Source: Methylomicrobium agile
GTDB taxonomy: Bacteria; Pseudomonadota; Gammaproteobacteria; Methylococcales; Methylomonadaceae
DNA length: 64,000 bases
NCBI RefSeq assembly: GCF_000733855.1
Contig: NZ_JPOJ01000001.1
Span: forward strand, 496,001-560,000
Direction: 5' to 3'
This document shows positions 26,360 through 35,247 of the stretch, piece by piece. The first letter of the stretch is position 1. Each line of letters begins with the position of its first letter. Position numbers and translations under genes: made by a program. The notes under the pieces are model-generated. The model saw nothing but the letters and a program-made list of their open reading frames with translations. It was not told the DNA's origin and ran no database searches.

Positions 26360-26959
26360 TTAGCGCCGCCACTCCGACCTCAGCTTTTCCCGGTTCAATG
26401 CCAGCCACTGCAGCGCCAGAATCGGAATAGCGGACTCGATTTCGCCGCTTTCAAGCATCCCGTAGGCTTCGGCGAAAGGCACGGCGCGCACCAGGATGTC
26501 TTCGCCCTCATGATCCAGCCCGTGAATGCCGCCGACGTCCCGGCTGTCGACCTTGCCGCAAAACAGCGTGATCATTTCCGAATAACCGCCGGGAGTCGTA
26601 TAAAACCGCATGACCCTGATCAGCTCCTCGACCGCGCAGCCGGCTTCTTCTTTCGCTTCCCGGTAGGCCACGTCTTCGGCAGTCTCTCCGTCCTCGACCG
26701 CACCGGCGACGATTTCGAGCAGCCACGCCCGCTCGGGATTGCCGATCGCGCCGATCCGAAACTGCTCGATCAAAACGACGGCATCCCGTTCCGGATCGTA
26801 CAGCAAAACCGCCACGCACTGGCCGCGGCCGAACAATTCACGCTCGATCTCGCCGCTCCAGCCGCCGGCGAACAAGGTATGCCGGAGCCGGTATTTTTCC
26901 AGACGGAAAAATCCCGAGTAGCCGATTTCCTGGCTGATGATTTCAAAGGTTTTGCTCAT
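26360..26959 (-). CDS. nudF: NUDIX hydrolase, ADP-ribose pyrophosphatase type
   Basis: A 199-residue enzyme with the complete Nudix box starting at residue 86 (GAVEDGETAEDVAYREAKEEAG pattern, with REAKEEAG at about 100-107). The upstream IEQFRIGA and downstream FYTTPGGYSEM and LFCGKVD segments are characteristic of the ADP-ribose pyrophosphatase subgroup. It hydrolyses ADP-ribose to AMP and ribose 5-phosphate, clearing a reactive metabolite. Its start overlaps the stop of the sugar dehydrogenase gene by four bases, so the two are in one operon. The frame is intact. Confidence 0.88.
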   Translation of the reverse strand: MSKTFEIISQEIGYSGFFRLEKYRLRHTLFAGGWSGEIERELFGRGQCVAVLLYDPERDAVVLIEQFRIGAIGNPERAWLLEIVAGAVEDGETAEDVAYREAKEEAGCAVEELIRVMRFYTTPGGYSEMITLFCGKVDSRDVGGIHGLDHEGEDILVRAVPFAEAYGMLESGEIESAIPILALQWLALNREKLRSEWRR

Positions 26960-28083
26960 TTGCCTCGTTTATATTGCACTTTGTAGATTACGCCCAGCTG
27001 ATCGTCGCTGATCAGCAAGCTGCCGTCGGGCAGGGTCAGCACGTCGACCGGTCGGCCGAGCACCTTTTCTTCCTTGGTCAGCCAGCCGTCGATGAAGACT
27101 TCCTGGTCAACCGGTTTATTATCCCTGAAAGTCACCAGTACAACCCGGTAACCGTCCGGCACCGAACGGTTCCAGGAGCCGTGCTGGGCCACGAACAGCT
27201 GGTTCCGGTAATGTTCCGGAAACTGCTCGCCGCGGTAGAACCGAATGCCCAAAGCGGCAACGTGCGCGTTGAACTTCCAGACCGGCGGCGTATAGTCCGA
27301 GCACTGCTTACCTTTGCCGTATTCCGGATCGGCGATCGCGTCGCCGTGGCAGAAGGGATAGCCGAAATGCTCGCCGATTCTGGACCAGCGGTTCAGTTCG
27401 TCGGGCGGCAGGTCGTCGCCCAGATAATCGCGTCCGTTATCGCTGAAAAATAGGCCCTCGGTTCCGGGTTGCCAGTCGAAGCCGACCGTATTGCGGATGC
27501 CGCGGCCCAGGATTTCGAAATTGTTGCCGTCCGTGTCGACCCGGACCAGCGACGCATACACCGGCCGTTCCGGATTGCAGATATTGCAAGGCGCGCCGAC
27601 CGCGGTATACAGCTTGCCGTCGGGACCGATGCGCAGGTATTTCCAGCCGTGGTGCCTGTCGGTCGGCAGCTTGTCGTACACGACCGACGGCTTCGGCGGG
27701 CTGGCCAGATTTTGCAGGACATTGTCGTAACGCAAAATGCGGCTGATTTCGGCCACATACAGCGCGCCGTCTTTATAGGCGACTCCGTTCGGCATCGTCA
27801 AACCGTCCGCAAGTACGTAAAGCGTTTCGGCGGCGCCGTCCCGATCCTTGTCCTGCAGCGCATACACCTTTCCTTCCCGGCCGGTGCCCGCGAACACGAC
27901 ACCGTCGTCACCGAACGCCAGGCTGCGCACGTTCGGCAAATTCCGCGCGAACAGCGAGATCGAAAAACCCTGCGGCACATTCAATTTGGCAATCACGTCT
28001 TCGGGAGCCGTTTGCTGCGCACAGGCGGAGAATCCCAAGCCGAACAGCAGGGCCGAAACCAAGATGGATTTCAAATGCTTCAT
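26956..28083 (-). CDS. PQQ-dependent sugar dehydrogenase family protein (Gdh/YliI-like), exported
   Basis: A 375-residue beta-propeller protein. I place the start at 28083 (MKHLKSILVSALLFGLG) because AAAGGAGGGTG lies just upstream; an earlier in-frame ATG lacks this. The N-terminus is a signal peptide ending FSACAQ, so it may be a lipoprotein. Propeller signatures include GFSISLFARNLPNVRSLAF, HHGWKYLRIGPDGKLY, GIRNTVGFDWQPGT, GYPFCHGD and LISDDQLGVIYKVQY. In related soluble aldose dehydrogenases these blades hold PQQ and calcium; the catalytic His is likely the HH in DRHHGW. It probably oxidises aldoses in the periplasm, although many members of this family have no proven substrate. Confidence 0.82.
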   Translation of the reverse strand: MKHLKSILVSALLFGLGFSACAQQTAPEDVIAKLNVPQGFSISLFARNLPNVRSLAFGDDGVVFAGTGREGKVYALQDKDRDGAAETLYVLADGLTMPNGVAYKDGALYVAEISRILRYDNVLQNLASPPKPSVVYDKLPTDRHHGWKYLRIGPDGKLYTAVGAPCNICNPERPVYASLVRVDTDGNNFEILGRGIRNTVGFDWQPGTEGLFFSDNGRDYLGDDLPPDELNRWSRIGEHFGYPFCHGDAIADPEYGKGKQCSDYTPPVWKFNAHVAALGIRFYRGEQFPEHYRNQLFVAQHGSWNRSVPDGYRVVLVTFRDNKPVDQEVFIDGWLTKEEKVLGRPVDVLTLPDGSLLISDDQLGVIYKVQYKRGK

Positions 28084-28194
28084 AACACCCTCCTTTAAAC
28101 TTTTCTTGTATATTATCACTCTGACCCGTATTGATTTCACTTATTCAGTCCCTATTTTGTCGATATACCAACCCCTTCATAAAAGGCAAACACC

Positions 28195-29073
28195 ATGATG
28201 CGAATTTTCCTGTTTTTAGCGACCAATGTCGCGATACTGGTGGTGATCAGTATCGTTTTCAACGTGCTGGGCTTGAGCGGCGTCCTCGATGCGCAAGGCG
28301 TCAACCTGAATCTGAATGCGTTGCTGGTGATGTCCGCCGTGATCGGAATGACCGGCTCGTTCATTTCGCTGCTGATGTCGAAATGGTCCGCAAAAAACGC
28401 GATGGGCGTGTACGTGATCGAACAGCCGCAGAATCAAACCGAACGCTGGCTGGTCGACACGGTCGCGCGTCTGGCCCGGCAAGCCAATATCGGCATGCCC
28501 GAAGTCGGGATGTTCCGGCAGCCTGAAGCGAATGCGTTCGCGACCGGCTGGAACAAGAACAGCGCGCTGGTCGCGGTCAGCACCGGCCTATTGGAATCGA
28601 TGAGCGCCGACGAGGTCGAAGCGGTGCTCGGCCATGAAATCAGCCACGTCTCGAACGGCGACATGGTCACGATGGCGCTAATGCAGGGCGTCGTGAACAC
28701 CTTCGTCTATTTCTTCGCGACCCTGATCGGTTATGTGGTGGACCGGGCGGTGTTCAAAACCGAACGCGGCTACGGCCCGGCCTACTACATCGTGCAGATC
28801 GCCGCGCAGATCGCGCTGGGCATCCTGGCTTCGATACTGGTGATGTGGTTCTCGCGCCGCCGCGAATTCCGAGCCGATGCGGGCGGCGCGCGACTGGCCG
28901 GGCGCCAGAAAATGATCGGTGCGCTGCGCGCGCTGCAGCGCACTCAGGAAACCGCGACGCTGCCGGGCCAGATGGCCGCCTTCGGGATCAACGGCGACGG
29001 CAGCCTGACGCGCCTGTTCATGAGCCATCCGCCGCTGGAAGAGCGAATCGCGGCCTTGCAGAACAACCGCTAA
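28195..29073 (+). CDS. htpX: HtpX, membrane-bound zinc metalloprotease
   Basis: A 292-residue M48-family protease with two N-terminal membrane helices (about 4-24 and 38-60), the zinc site HEISH (about 147-151) in AVLGHEISHVSNGD, two further membrane helices (about 165-215) and a C-terminal RREFRADAGGARLAG block with the third zinc ligand Glu. HtpX degrades damaged membrane proteins together with FtsH. The start ATGATG at 28195 gives MMRIFLFLATN, as in other HtpX proteins. It is divergent from the sugar dehydrogenase gene, with a shared promoter region of about 110 bases. Confidence 0.96.
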   Translation: MMRIFLFLATNVAILVVISIVFNVLGLSGVLDAQGVNLNLNALLVMSAVIGMTGSFISLLMSKWSAKNAMGVYVIEQPQNQTERWLVDTVARLARQANIGMPEVGMFRQPEANAFATGWNKNSALVAVSTGLLESMSADEVEAVLGHEISHVSNGDMVTMALMQGVVNTFVYFFATLIGYVVDRAVFKTERGYGPAYYIVQIAAQIALGILASILVMWFSRRREFRADAGGARLAGRQKMIGALRALQRTQETATLPGQMAAFGINGDGSLTRLFMSHPPLEERIAALQNNR

Positions 29074-29153
29074 ACCCAAGCCGGGGCGGACGACATCCGT
29101 CCCGTTCCGGCACCGAGTTTCCGGCGCTTTCCGATCATATATGCCTCCCTTAC

Positions 29154-29192
29154 CCCAGACCTGCCAGGTTTTCAAAACCTGGCAGGTCTGGG
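29154..29192. repeat. 39-base perfect palindrome between htpX and cysM
   Basis: Arms of 19 bases (29154-29172 and 29174-29192, starting CCCAGACCTGCCAGG) are exact inverted copies around a single C. The hairpin is not followed by a T run, so it is more like a REP element than a simple terminator, although it could stabilise the end of the htpX message. Confidence 0.75.
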
Positions 29193-29206
29193 ATGTTTCA
29201 TCGTTC

Positions 29207-29300
29207 CCACGCTCTGCGTGGGAATGCAGACTGAACCGCTCCTGCGGTTCGGGACGCAGAGCGTCTTTCAATGTGTTCCCAGCAGAGCGTGGGAACAATA
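29207..29300. repeat. Composite inverted repeat (BIME-like)
   Basis: GTTCCCACGCTCTGCGTGGGAA at the left is mirrored by TTCCCAGCAGAGCGTGGGAAC at the right, with an inner GAACCGCTCCTGCGGTTC hairpin. No gene is present; cysM begins at 29411. Confidence 0.7.
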
Positions 29301-29410
29301 AGCGGAAGTTATTTTTAACCCAAACCTTTGCGCGCGTTGAATTCCGGCCGCCCATTTCCCCCGTTTTATGGGATAATTCCACCAATTTTGTGAAATTATC
29401 CCGATCGCAC

Positions 29411-30301
29411 ATGAAGTTTCCCACCATCGAATCCTTCGTCGGCAACACGCCCCTGGTCCGCCTGCAGCGTCTGCCCGGACCGAACAGCAATACGATCCTG
29501 GCCAAGCTGGAAGGCAATAATCCGGCCGGTTCGGTGAAAGACCGGCCGGCGCTGAGCATGATCCAACATGCCGAAGCCCGGGGCGAAATCAAGCCCGGCG
29601 ACCGGCTGATCGAAGCGACCAGCGGCAATACCGGCATCGCGCTGGCGATGGCGGCCGCGATCAAAGGCTACAGAATCACCCTGATCATGCCCGACAACAT
29701 GAGCGCCGAGCGCCGCGCCTCGATGAAGGCCTACGGCGCCGAAATCATCCTGACGCCGGCCGCCGGCAGCATGGAAGCCGCGATCGACCTGGCCCGGCGG
29801 ATGGAAGCGAACGGCGAGGGACGCATTCTCGACCAGTTCTCGAACCCCGACAATCCGCGCGCGCACTACGAAGGCACCGGCCCCGAAATCTGGCGCGATA
29901 CCCAGGGCACGATTACCCATTTCGTCAGCTCGATGGGCACCACCGGCACCATCATGGGCACCTCGCAATTCCTGAAAGAAAAAAATTCGGCGATAGAAAT
30001 CGTCGGAGTTCAGCCGGAAGGCGAATCCAAAATCCCCGGCATCCGCCGCTGGCCGCAAGAATACCTGCCTAAAATCTACGATCCGGGCCGCGTCGACCGG
30101 ATCATCCGGGTCGACCAGCACGCGGCCGAAGAAACGACCCGCGCATTGGCGGCGCGCGAAGGCATCTTCGCGGGCATCTCCTCCGGCGGCGCGGTGTATG
30201 CCGCGCTGCAACTGGCGCAGGAAGTCGAGAACGCGGTGATCGTCGTGATCGTCTGCGACCGGGGAGACCGCTATTTATCGACCGGCGTGTTTCCGGACTG
30301 A
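29411..30301 (+). CDS. cysM: CysM, cysteine synthase B (O-acetylserine sulfhydrylase)
   Basis: A 296-residue PLP enzyme. PLP-binding Lys sits in AGSVKDRPA (about residue 43); the phosphate/substrate loop TSGNTG is at about 70-75, GTTGTIMGTSQFL binds the cofactor phosphate, and ISSGGAVYAA follows. The SMGTTGT and IRRWPQEYLPKI segments favour CysM over CysK; CysM uses sulfide or thiosulfate with O-acetylserine to make cysteine or S-sulfocysteine. I chose the ATG at 29411 (MKFPTIESFVGNTPLV); the longer upstream frame consists of repeat DNA. No operon partner is visible. Confidence 0.93.
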   Translation: MKFPTIESFVGNTPLVRLQRLPGPNSNTILAKLEGNNPAGSVKDRPALSMIQHAEARGEIKPGDRLIEATSGNTGIALAMAAAIKGYRITLIMPDNMSAERRASMKAYGAEIILTPAAGSMEAAIDLARRMEANGEGRILDQFSNPDNPRAHYEGTGPEIWRDTQGTITHFVSSMGTTGTIMGTSQFLKEKNSAIEIVGVQPEGESKIPGIRRWPQEYLPKIYDPGRVDRIIRVDQHAAEETTRALAAREGIFAGISSGGAVYAALQLAQEVENAVIVVIVCDRGDRYLSTGVFPD

Positions 30302-30381
30302 TTACCCCGTATTACAATTCCGTTGAATTAAGGCTGCAACGTCATTCCTGCAGGGCGGGATTTGCCGAGTGTTGAAACTCG

Positions 30382-30459
30382 GTAGGTTGGGCTGACGTCA
30401 GGAAGCCCAACATGGCTAACAGATTATTGTCGGGCTTCGCCTTGCTCAGCCCGGCCTAC
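30382..30459. repeat. BIME-type palindrome (family B) before hsdM
   Basis: GTAGGTTGGGCTGACGTCAG, GAAGCCCAAC and, inverted, GTCGGGCTTCGCCTTGCTCA with GGCCTAC form two opposed hairpins. The same family occurs inside the hsdR coding sequence at 37999-38071. The remaining bases between cysM and hsdM show no gene. Confidence 0.75.
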
Positions 30460-30611
30460 GGTTCTAAAGAATTCGGCGAAGACGCCGGCCTTCGCCAGAG
30501 CTTGACGCCGAGTTAGCAAGCTGCGTAACCTGACGCAACGATTGAAAACCGCAGGCACGAATTACCGACCTACCCTAACGGAATACGACACCAAAGGAAG
30601 CCCCCCTCTAA

Positions 30612-33056
30612 ATGGCCATTAAAAAAACCGAACTCTATTCTTCCCTCTGGGCCAGTTGCGACGAACTGCGCGGCGGCATGGACGCCGGCCAGTACAAAGA
30701 CTACGTGCTGACCCTGCTGTTCATGAAATACGTATCCGACAAATACAAAGGCGATCCTTACGGCATGATCGTGGTACCGCAAGGCGCCGGCTTCGACGAC
30801 ATGGTGGCTTTGAAGGGTGATAAGGAAATCGGCGAAAAAATCAACAAAATCATCAGCGCGCTGGCCGAAGAGAACGACCTGAAAGGCGTGATCGACGTCG
30901 CCGACTTCAACGATGAAGACAAGCTCGGCAAGGGCAAAGAAATGATCGACCGCCTGTCCAAGCTGATCGGACTGTTCGAAGGGATGGACTTGTCCGCCAA
31001 TCGCGCCGACGGCGACGACCTGCTGGGTGATGCTTACGAATATCTGATGCGCCATTTCGCCACCGAATCCGGCAAATCCAAGGGACAGTTTTACACCCCG
31101 GCGGAAGTGTCGCGCATTCTCGCCAAAGTCATCGGCATTAACCCGAGCACGCCGCAAGACGCCACCGTTTACGACCCGACCTGCGGTTCCGGCTCGTTAT
31201 TGCTGAAAGCCAGCGACGAAGCCCCGCGCGGCCTGACCATTTTCGGCCAGGAAATGGACAACGCCACCAGCGCGTTGGCGCGCATGAACATGATTCTGCA
31301 CAACAACGCTACCGCCAAAATCTGGAAGGGCAACACCATCGCCGATCCGCAATGGAAAGACGGCAACGGCAAACTGAAAACCTTTGACTTCGCGGTCGCT
31401 AATCCGCCGTTCTCCAACAAAAACTGGACCAGCGGCATTAATCCGCAAGAAGACGAGTTCGACCGCTTCGTCTGGGGCATTCCACCGGAGAAAAACGGCG
31501 ATTACACCTTTTTGCTGCACATTCTCAAAAGCCTGAAAAGCACCGGCAAAGGCGCGGTGATTCTGCCGCATGGCGTGCTGTTTCGCGGCAACGCCGAAGC
31601 GCGCATCCGCGAAAACCTGATCAAGCAAGGCTATATCAAAGGCATCATCGGCCTGCCCGTCAACCTGTTTTACGGCACTGGCATCCCAGCCTGCATCATC
31701 GTCATCGACAAGGAAAACGCCGTGCACCACAACGGCATTTTCATGATCGACGCCAGCAAAGGCTTTATCAAAGACGGCAACAAAAACCGCTTACGCGCCC
31801 AGGACATTCACAAGATCGTCGACGTGTTTACCAAGCAACTGGCCTTGCCGCGCTACAGCCGCAGGGTGGCTTTGAGTGAAATCGCCTCCAACGATTACAA
31901 CCTGAATATCCCGCGCTATATCGACAGCAGCGAGCCGGAAGACCTGCACGATTTGAGCGCCCACCTGCAAGGCGGCATCCCCAAGCGCGACATCGACGCG
32001 CTGCAAGCGTATTGGCAAGTGTTCCCCAGCTTGCGCGACACGTTGTTTGCCGAAGACCGCCCCGGATATTGCCGGGCTTTGATTGCCGCCGCGCACGTCA
32101 AAACCACGATTTTGCAGCATGAAGAATTCAAAACCTTTGCCCGGCAAAGCCTTAAACCTTTTGTCGCATGGTGCGAACGCGCGGCGTTGAAGAAGATAAC
32201 CATCGGCCAGCATCCCAAAGCCATCATCCAAAGCATCAGTGAAGACTTGTTACAAGCCTATGCCGCTACGCCGTTGCTGAACAACTATAATGTCTACCAA
32301 ATCCTGATGGATTATTGGGCGGAGGTCATGCAAGACGATGTTTACGTATTGGTTCAAGACGGCTGGCTAGCCGGTAAAACCCTGCGTGAACTGATTGCCA
32401 ACAAGGGCGAAAAGCTCAAGGAAGCGCCCGGCCTCGTCATCAACAAACGCAAATACAAAGCCGAACTGATCCCGCCGGCGTTGATCATGGCGCGTTACTT
32501 CCAATCAGAGCAAGCCGTCATCGACCGAATTCAAACCGATCTGGATGCCGCGACCCAGGCACTGGAAAGCTACTTCGAAGAACACAGCGGCGATGACGGT
32601 TTGCTGAGCGAGGCGCTGAACGACAAGGACAAAGTCACCGCCGCCGGCGTCAAAACCCGATTAAAAGTCGCCAGCGAGACGGAAGAAATCGCCGTACTGC
32701 AACAGGCGCAAAGCCTGTTCGACACCGAAGCCGAAGCCAAAAAATCCCTGAAGGAACATCAGGAATCGCTGGATTTAAAAGTATTCAAGCAATACGCCCA
32801 GTTGAACGAAGACGCCATTAAAACGCTGATCGTTCAGGATAAATGGCAGGCTACTTTACAAGCTCGTATTCAAGCCGAAATCGAGCGCGTCACCCAACAA
32901 CTGGCCAATCGCGTTAAAGAACTGGAAGAGCGCTACAGCGAGCCGCTGCCGGGCATTGAAACAGCGGTCGCGGCCTTGAGCGAGCGGGTTTATCGACACT
33001 TGGAAGCCATGGGAATTCGGCTCAGTGGAGAGTTGAAAATAGAGAGTAAAGAATGA
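30612..33056 (+). CDS. hsdM: HsdM, type I restriction-modification DNA methyltransferase subunit
   Basis: An 814-residue N6-adenine methyltransferase. The N-terminal helical domain (SSLWASCDELRGGM, about 10-150) is followed by the SAM-binding motif I DPTCGSGSL (about 188-196) and catalytic motif IV NPPF (about 264-267). PAEVSRILAKVIG and IGLPVNLFYGTGIPACI are typical HsdM segments. It is longer than the common HsdM of about 500 residues; the extra C-terminal 300 residues contain a coiled coil (EEHSGDDGLLSEALNDKDKV onward) seen in one HsdM subgroup. With HsdS it modifies the recognition site, and with HsdR it cuts unmodified DNA. hsdS follows after about 800 bases of REP and transposase DNA. 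Confidence 0.95.
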   Translation: MAIKKTELYSSLWASCDELRGGMDAGQYKDYVLTLLFMKYVSDKYKGDPYGMIVVPQGAGFDDMVALKGDKEIGEKINKIISALAEENDLKGVIDVADFNDEDKLGKGKEMIDRLSKLIGLFEGMDLSANRADGDDLLGDAYEYLMRHFATESGKSKGQFYTPAEVSRILAKVIGINPSTPQDATVYDPTCGSGSLLLKASDEAPRGLTIFGQEMDNATSALARMNMILHNNATAKIWKGNTIADPQWKDGNGKLKTFDFAVANPPFSNKNWTSGINPQEDEFDRFVWGIPPEKNGDYTFLLHILKSLKSTGKGAVILPHGVLFRGNAEARIRENLIKQGYIKGIIGLPVNLFYGTGIPACIIVIDKENAVHHNGIFMIDASKGFIKDGNKNRLRAQDIHKIVDVFTKQLALPRYSRRVALSEIASNDYNLNIPRYIDSSEPEDLHDLSAHLQGGIPKRDIDALQAYWQVFPSLRDTLFAEDRPGYCRALIAAAHVKTTILQHEEFKTFARQSLKPFVAWCERAALKKITIGQHPKAIIQSISEDLLQAYAATPLLNNYNVYQILMDYWAEVMQDDVYVLVQDGWLAGKTLRELIANKGEKLKEAPGLVINKRKYKAELIPPALIMARYFQSEQAVIDRIQTDLDAATQALESYFEEHSGDDGLLSEALNDKDKVTAAGVKTRLKVASETEEIAVLQQAQSLFDTEAEAKKSLKEHQESLDLKVFKQYAQLNEDAIKTLIVQDKWQATLQARIQAEIERVTQQLANRVKELEERYSEPLPGIETAVAALSERVYRHLEAMGIRLSGELKIESKE

Positions 33057-33149
33057 AGCGACTAGACCGCCAAAAGGCTTCGCACCCATTCGCGGACGGG
33101 GTCAATTCGATGAATTTAACCAACAATCTACAGCCCTTAATAAAAGTAT

Positions 33150-33180
33150 GTAGGGTGGATAAGCGTCAGCGCATCCACCA
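33150..33180 (+). repeat. REP hairpin (family C), left of the RAYT gene
   Basis: GTAGGGTGGATAAGCGTCAG followed by CGCATCCACCA. It is repeated almost exactly at 33741-33771 and in inverted form at 33802-33831, bracketing the REP-associated transposase. Confidence 0.8.
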
Positions 33181-33192
33181 ACCCAATAACTC

Positions 33193-33713
33193 ATGAGCAA
33201 CTATCAACGCTTGCGTATCACTGGTGGCTGTTATTTCTTTACCGTCTTCACTTGGCGGCGCAGGCGGGTTTTTATCGACGACGCGCGCGTTCAAATGCTC
33301 CGGGATGCCTTGCGCAAAGTCAAGCAGACGCGGCCGTTTCAAATCGACGCCATGGTCGTGCTCCCCGACCACCTGCATTGCATTTGGCGGCTGCCGGAAA
33401 ATGATGCGGATTATTCATCCCGCTGGCGGGAGATTAAAAAAATGGTTTCCCGCCAAATCGACACCACCACCAACGCTCGCCAAGAACGTTTGGTGTGTGG
33501 CAGCGCCGATTTTGGGAACACGCCCTGCGCGACGAAGACGATTGGCGGCGGCACATGGACTATATTCAGTACAATCCAGTCAAACACGGATTGGTGCAAC
33601 ACCCCGGACATTGGCCGTGGTCGTCGTTCGCCGGCGCAGTGAAAAAAGGTTGGTACGATGCGGATTGGGGCAGCCAACCACCAAACGATATAGACGACAT
33701 GGAGATCGAATGA
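33193..33713 (+). pseudogene. REP-associated tyrosine transposase (RAYT, IS200-like), frameshifted
   Basis: Begins MSNYQRLRITGGCYFFTVFT and has the HUH motif HLHCIW (in VLPDHLHCIW), the metal-binding His pair of Y1/HUH transposases. Later DDWRRHMDYIQYNPVKHGLV carries the catalytic Tyr. Between ARQERLV and WQRRFWEHALRDE the frame changes at about 33492-33497, where GTGTGTGG has one TG more than the family sequence (LVWQRRFWEH) would need. This two-base slippage inactivates the gene as read. RAYTs process and spread REP hairpins; matching REPs flank this one on both sides, forming a REPtron inserted between hsdM and hsdS. Confidence 0.85.
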
Positions 33714-33740
33714 CCCAACCCACATGCAAATGCAAGAAAC

Positions 33741-33771
33741 GTAGGGTGGATAAGCGCCAGCGCATCCACCA
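33741..33771 (+). repeat. REP hairpin (family C), right of the RAYT gene
   Basis: GTAGGGTGGATAAGCGCCAG followed by CGCATCCACCA. It lies in direct orientation to the copy at 33150. Confidence 0.8.
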
Positions 33772-33801
33772 AACAGCAAAACCTTGCCCTATTGGAAAAT
33801 C

Positions 33802-33831
33802 GGTGGATGCGCTAGCGCTTATCCACCCTAC
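33802..33831 (-). repeat. REP hairpin (family C), inverted copy before hsdS
   Basis: GGTGGATGCGCTAGCGCTTA followed by TCCACCCTAC is the reverse complement of the 33741 copy. Together they form a head-to-head pair ending 24 bases before the hsdS start. Confidence 0.8.
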
Positions 33832-33855
33832 GGATTTACTGATTTTGGAAGCGCC

Positions 33856-35247
33856 ATGACAAGCAAGAATCGAGTCGCCGAGGCGAATGTCAAGTATTTG
33901 GCGGATGAGGTCAGGCAAGCCGTGCCGGTTGGGGGCTTGTATCCGCCAGGGTATAAACAGACAGAAGTGGGGGTGATTCCGGAGGATTGGGATTGCTGTG
34001 CGATAGGAGATTTTAATCCGTTTGTAACAAGTGGTTCACGAGGCTGGGCTTCATTTTATGCCTCACATGGAAATATTTTCGTTAGGATTACCAACATGTC
34101 GCGTGAGTCTATCTATTTAGATTTGATTGAGACAAAGTTTGTTTTATTGCCCCATCAATCGTCGGAAGGTAAAAGAACTTCACTTGAGAATGGCGATATT
34201 CTTATATCCATTACCGCAGATATTGGTATTTGCAGTTATGTGGACGTTCGGTTGGAAAAGCCTGCTTTTATTAATCAGCACGTTGCACTTGTTCGTTTTG
34301 ATAAAAACGAAATAGATTCAAAATATGTAGCTTACTTTTTATCTTCCGAGAATGTTCAAAAACTATTTAAAGGAGCTGCTGATCAAGGCGCGAAAGCAGG
34401 AATGAATCTTGATGCAGTGCGGAAGATAAAAACTGCAATTCCATCAAAGTTAGAACAAACCGCCATCGCCAATGTCCTGTCCAATGTCGATGCGCTGATT
34501 CACTCACTGGAAAAACTGATCGCCAAAAAGCAGGCCATCAAAACCGCCGCCATGCAGCAACTCCTTACCGGCCGCACCCGCCTGCCCCAATTTGCCCTGC
34601 GTGAAGATGGTACGCGGAAGGGTTATATGCAAAGTGAGCTGGGGGAAATTCCGGAGGATTGGGACTGTATACACTTCGGTAATTTATTTGAGGATACTCT
34701 CACGAGAAAAATACTCAAAGCATCTGATACTGTTTCTTTCGTAGGAATGCAAGATGTGACAGAAAATGCTCAGCTATCTAACACCTCATTGATTAAATTT
34801 AGTGATATTAAGAGTGGTTTTACTTACTTTGAAAAGGGTGATGTTCTAGTCGCGAAAATAACACCATGTTTTGAAAATGGTAAAGGCTGTCATACTGATT
34901 CATTACCTACCGAAGTAGGATATGGAAGCACAGAGTTCCATGTTTTTAGGGCTAAAGAAAATTCTGATGCACGATTTATTTATTTCTGGACTACTCGTAA
35001 CAACTTTAGAATTACACTTGAGTCTGAGATGGTTGGAAGTGCTGGTCATAGACGAGTTCCTTTTAGTGCAATTCAAAAATATCTAATACCAAGTCCGAAA
35101 AACAAAGAAGAACAAACCGCCATCGCCACCATCCTCTCCGACATGGAGGCCGAAATCCAAACCTTGCAAAAACGCCTCGCCAAAACCCGTCAAACCAAAC
35201 AAGGCATGATGCAGGAATTGCTCACCGGGAGAATCCGGCTGATATGA
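33856..35247 (+). CDS. hsdS: HsdS, type I restriction-modification specificity subunit
   Basis: A 463-residue protein with the two-repeat layout of HsdS. Each half starts with a short conserved lead (VIPEDWD and EIPEDWD), then a target-recognition domain (about 50-205 and 275-415). Each then has a conserved helical spacer beginning EQTAIANVLSNVDALIHSLE and EQTAIATILSDMEAEIQTLQ and ending LLTGR(T/I)RL. The two recognition domains read the two halves of the split target; the helices set the spacing and bind HsdM. The recognition domains are clearly AT-richer than the spacers, a sign of domain exchange. The ATG at 33856 is preferred because the upstream frame is REP DNA. Its end overlaps the fic start by four bases. 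Confidence 0.94.
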   Translation: MTSKNRVAEANVKYLADEVRQAVPVGGLYPPGYKQTEVGVIPEDWDCCAIGDFNPFVTSGSRGWASFYASHGNIFVRITNMSRESIYLDLIETKFVLLPHQSSEGKRTSLENGDILISITADIGICSYVDVRLEKPAFINQHVALVRFDKNEIDSKYVAYFLSSENVQKLFKGAADQGAKAGMNLDAVRKIKTAIPSKLEQTAIANVLSNVDALIHSLEKLIAKKQAIKTAAMQQLLTGRTRLPQFALREDGTRKGYMQSELGEIPEDWDCIHFGNLFEDTLTRKILKASDTVSFVGMQDVTENAQLSNTSLIKFSDIKSGFTYFEKGDVLVAKITPCFENGKGCHTDSLPTEVGYGSTEFHVFRAKENSDARFIYFWTTRNNFRITLESEMVGSAGHRRVPFSAIQKYLIPSPKNKEEQTAIATILSDMEAEIQTLQKRLAKTRQTKQGMMQELLTGRIRLI

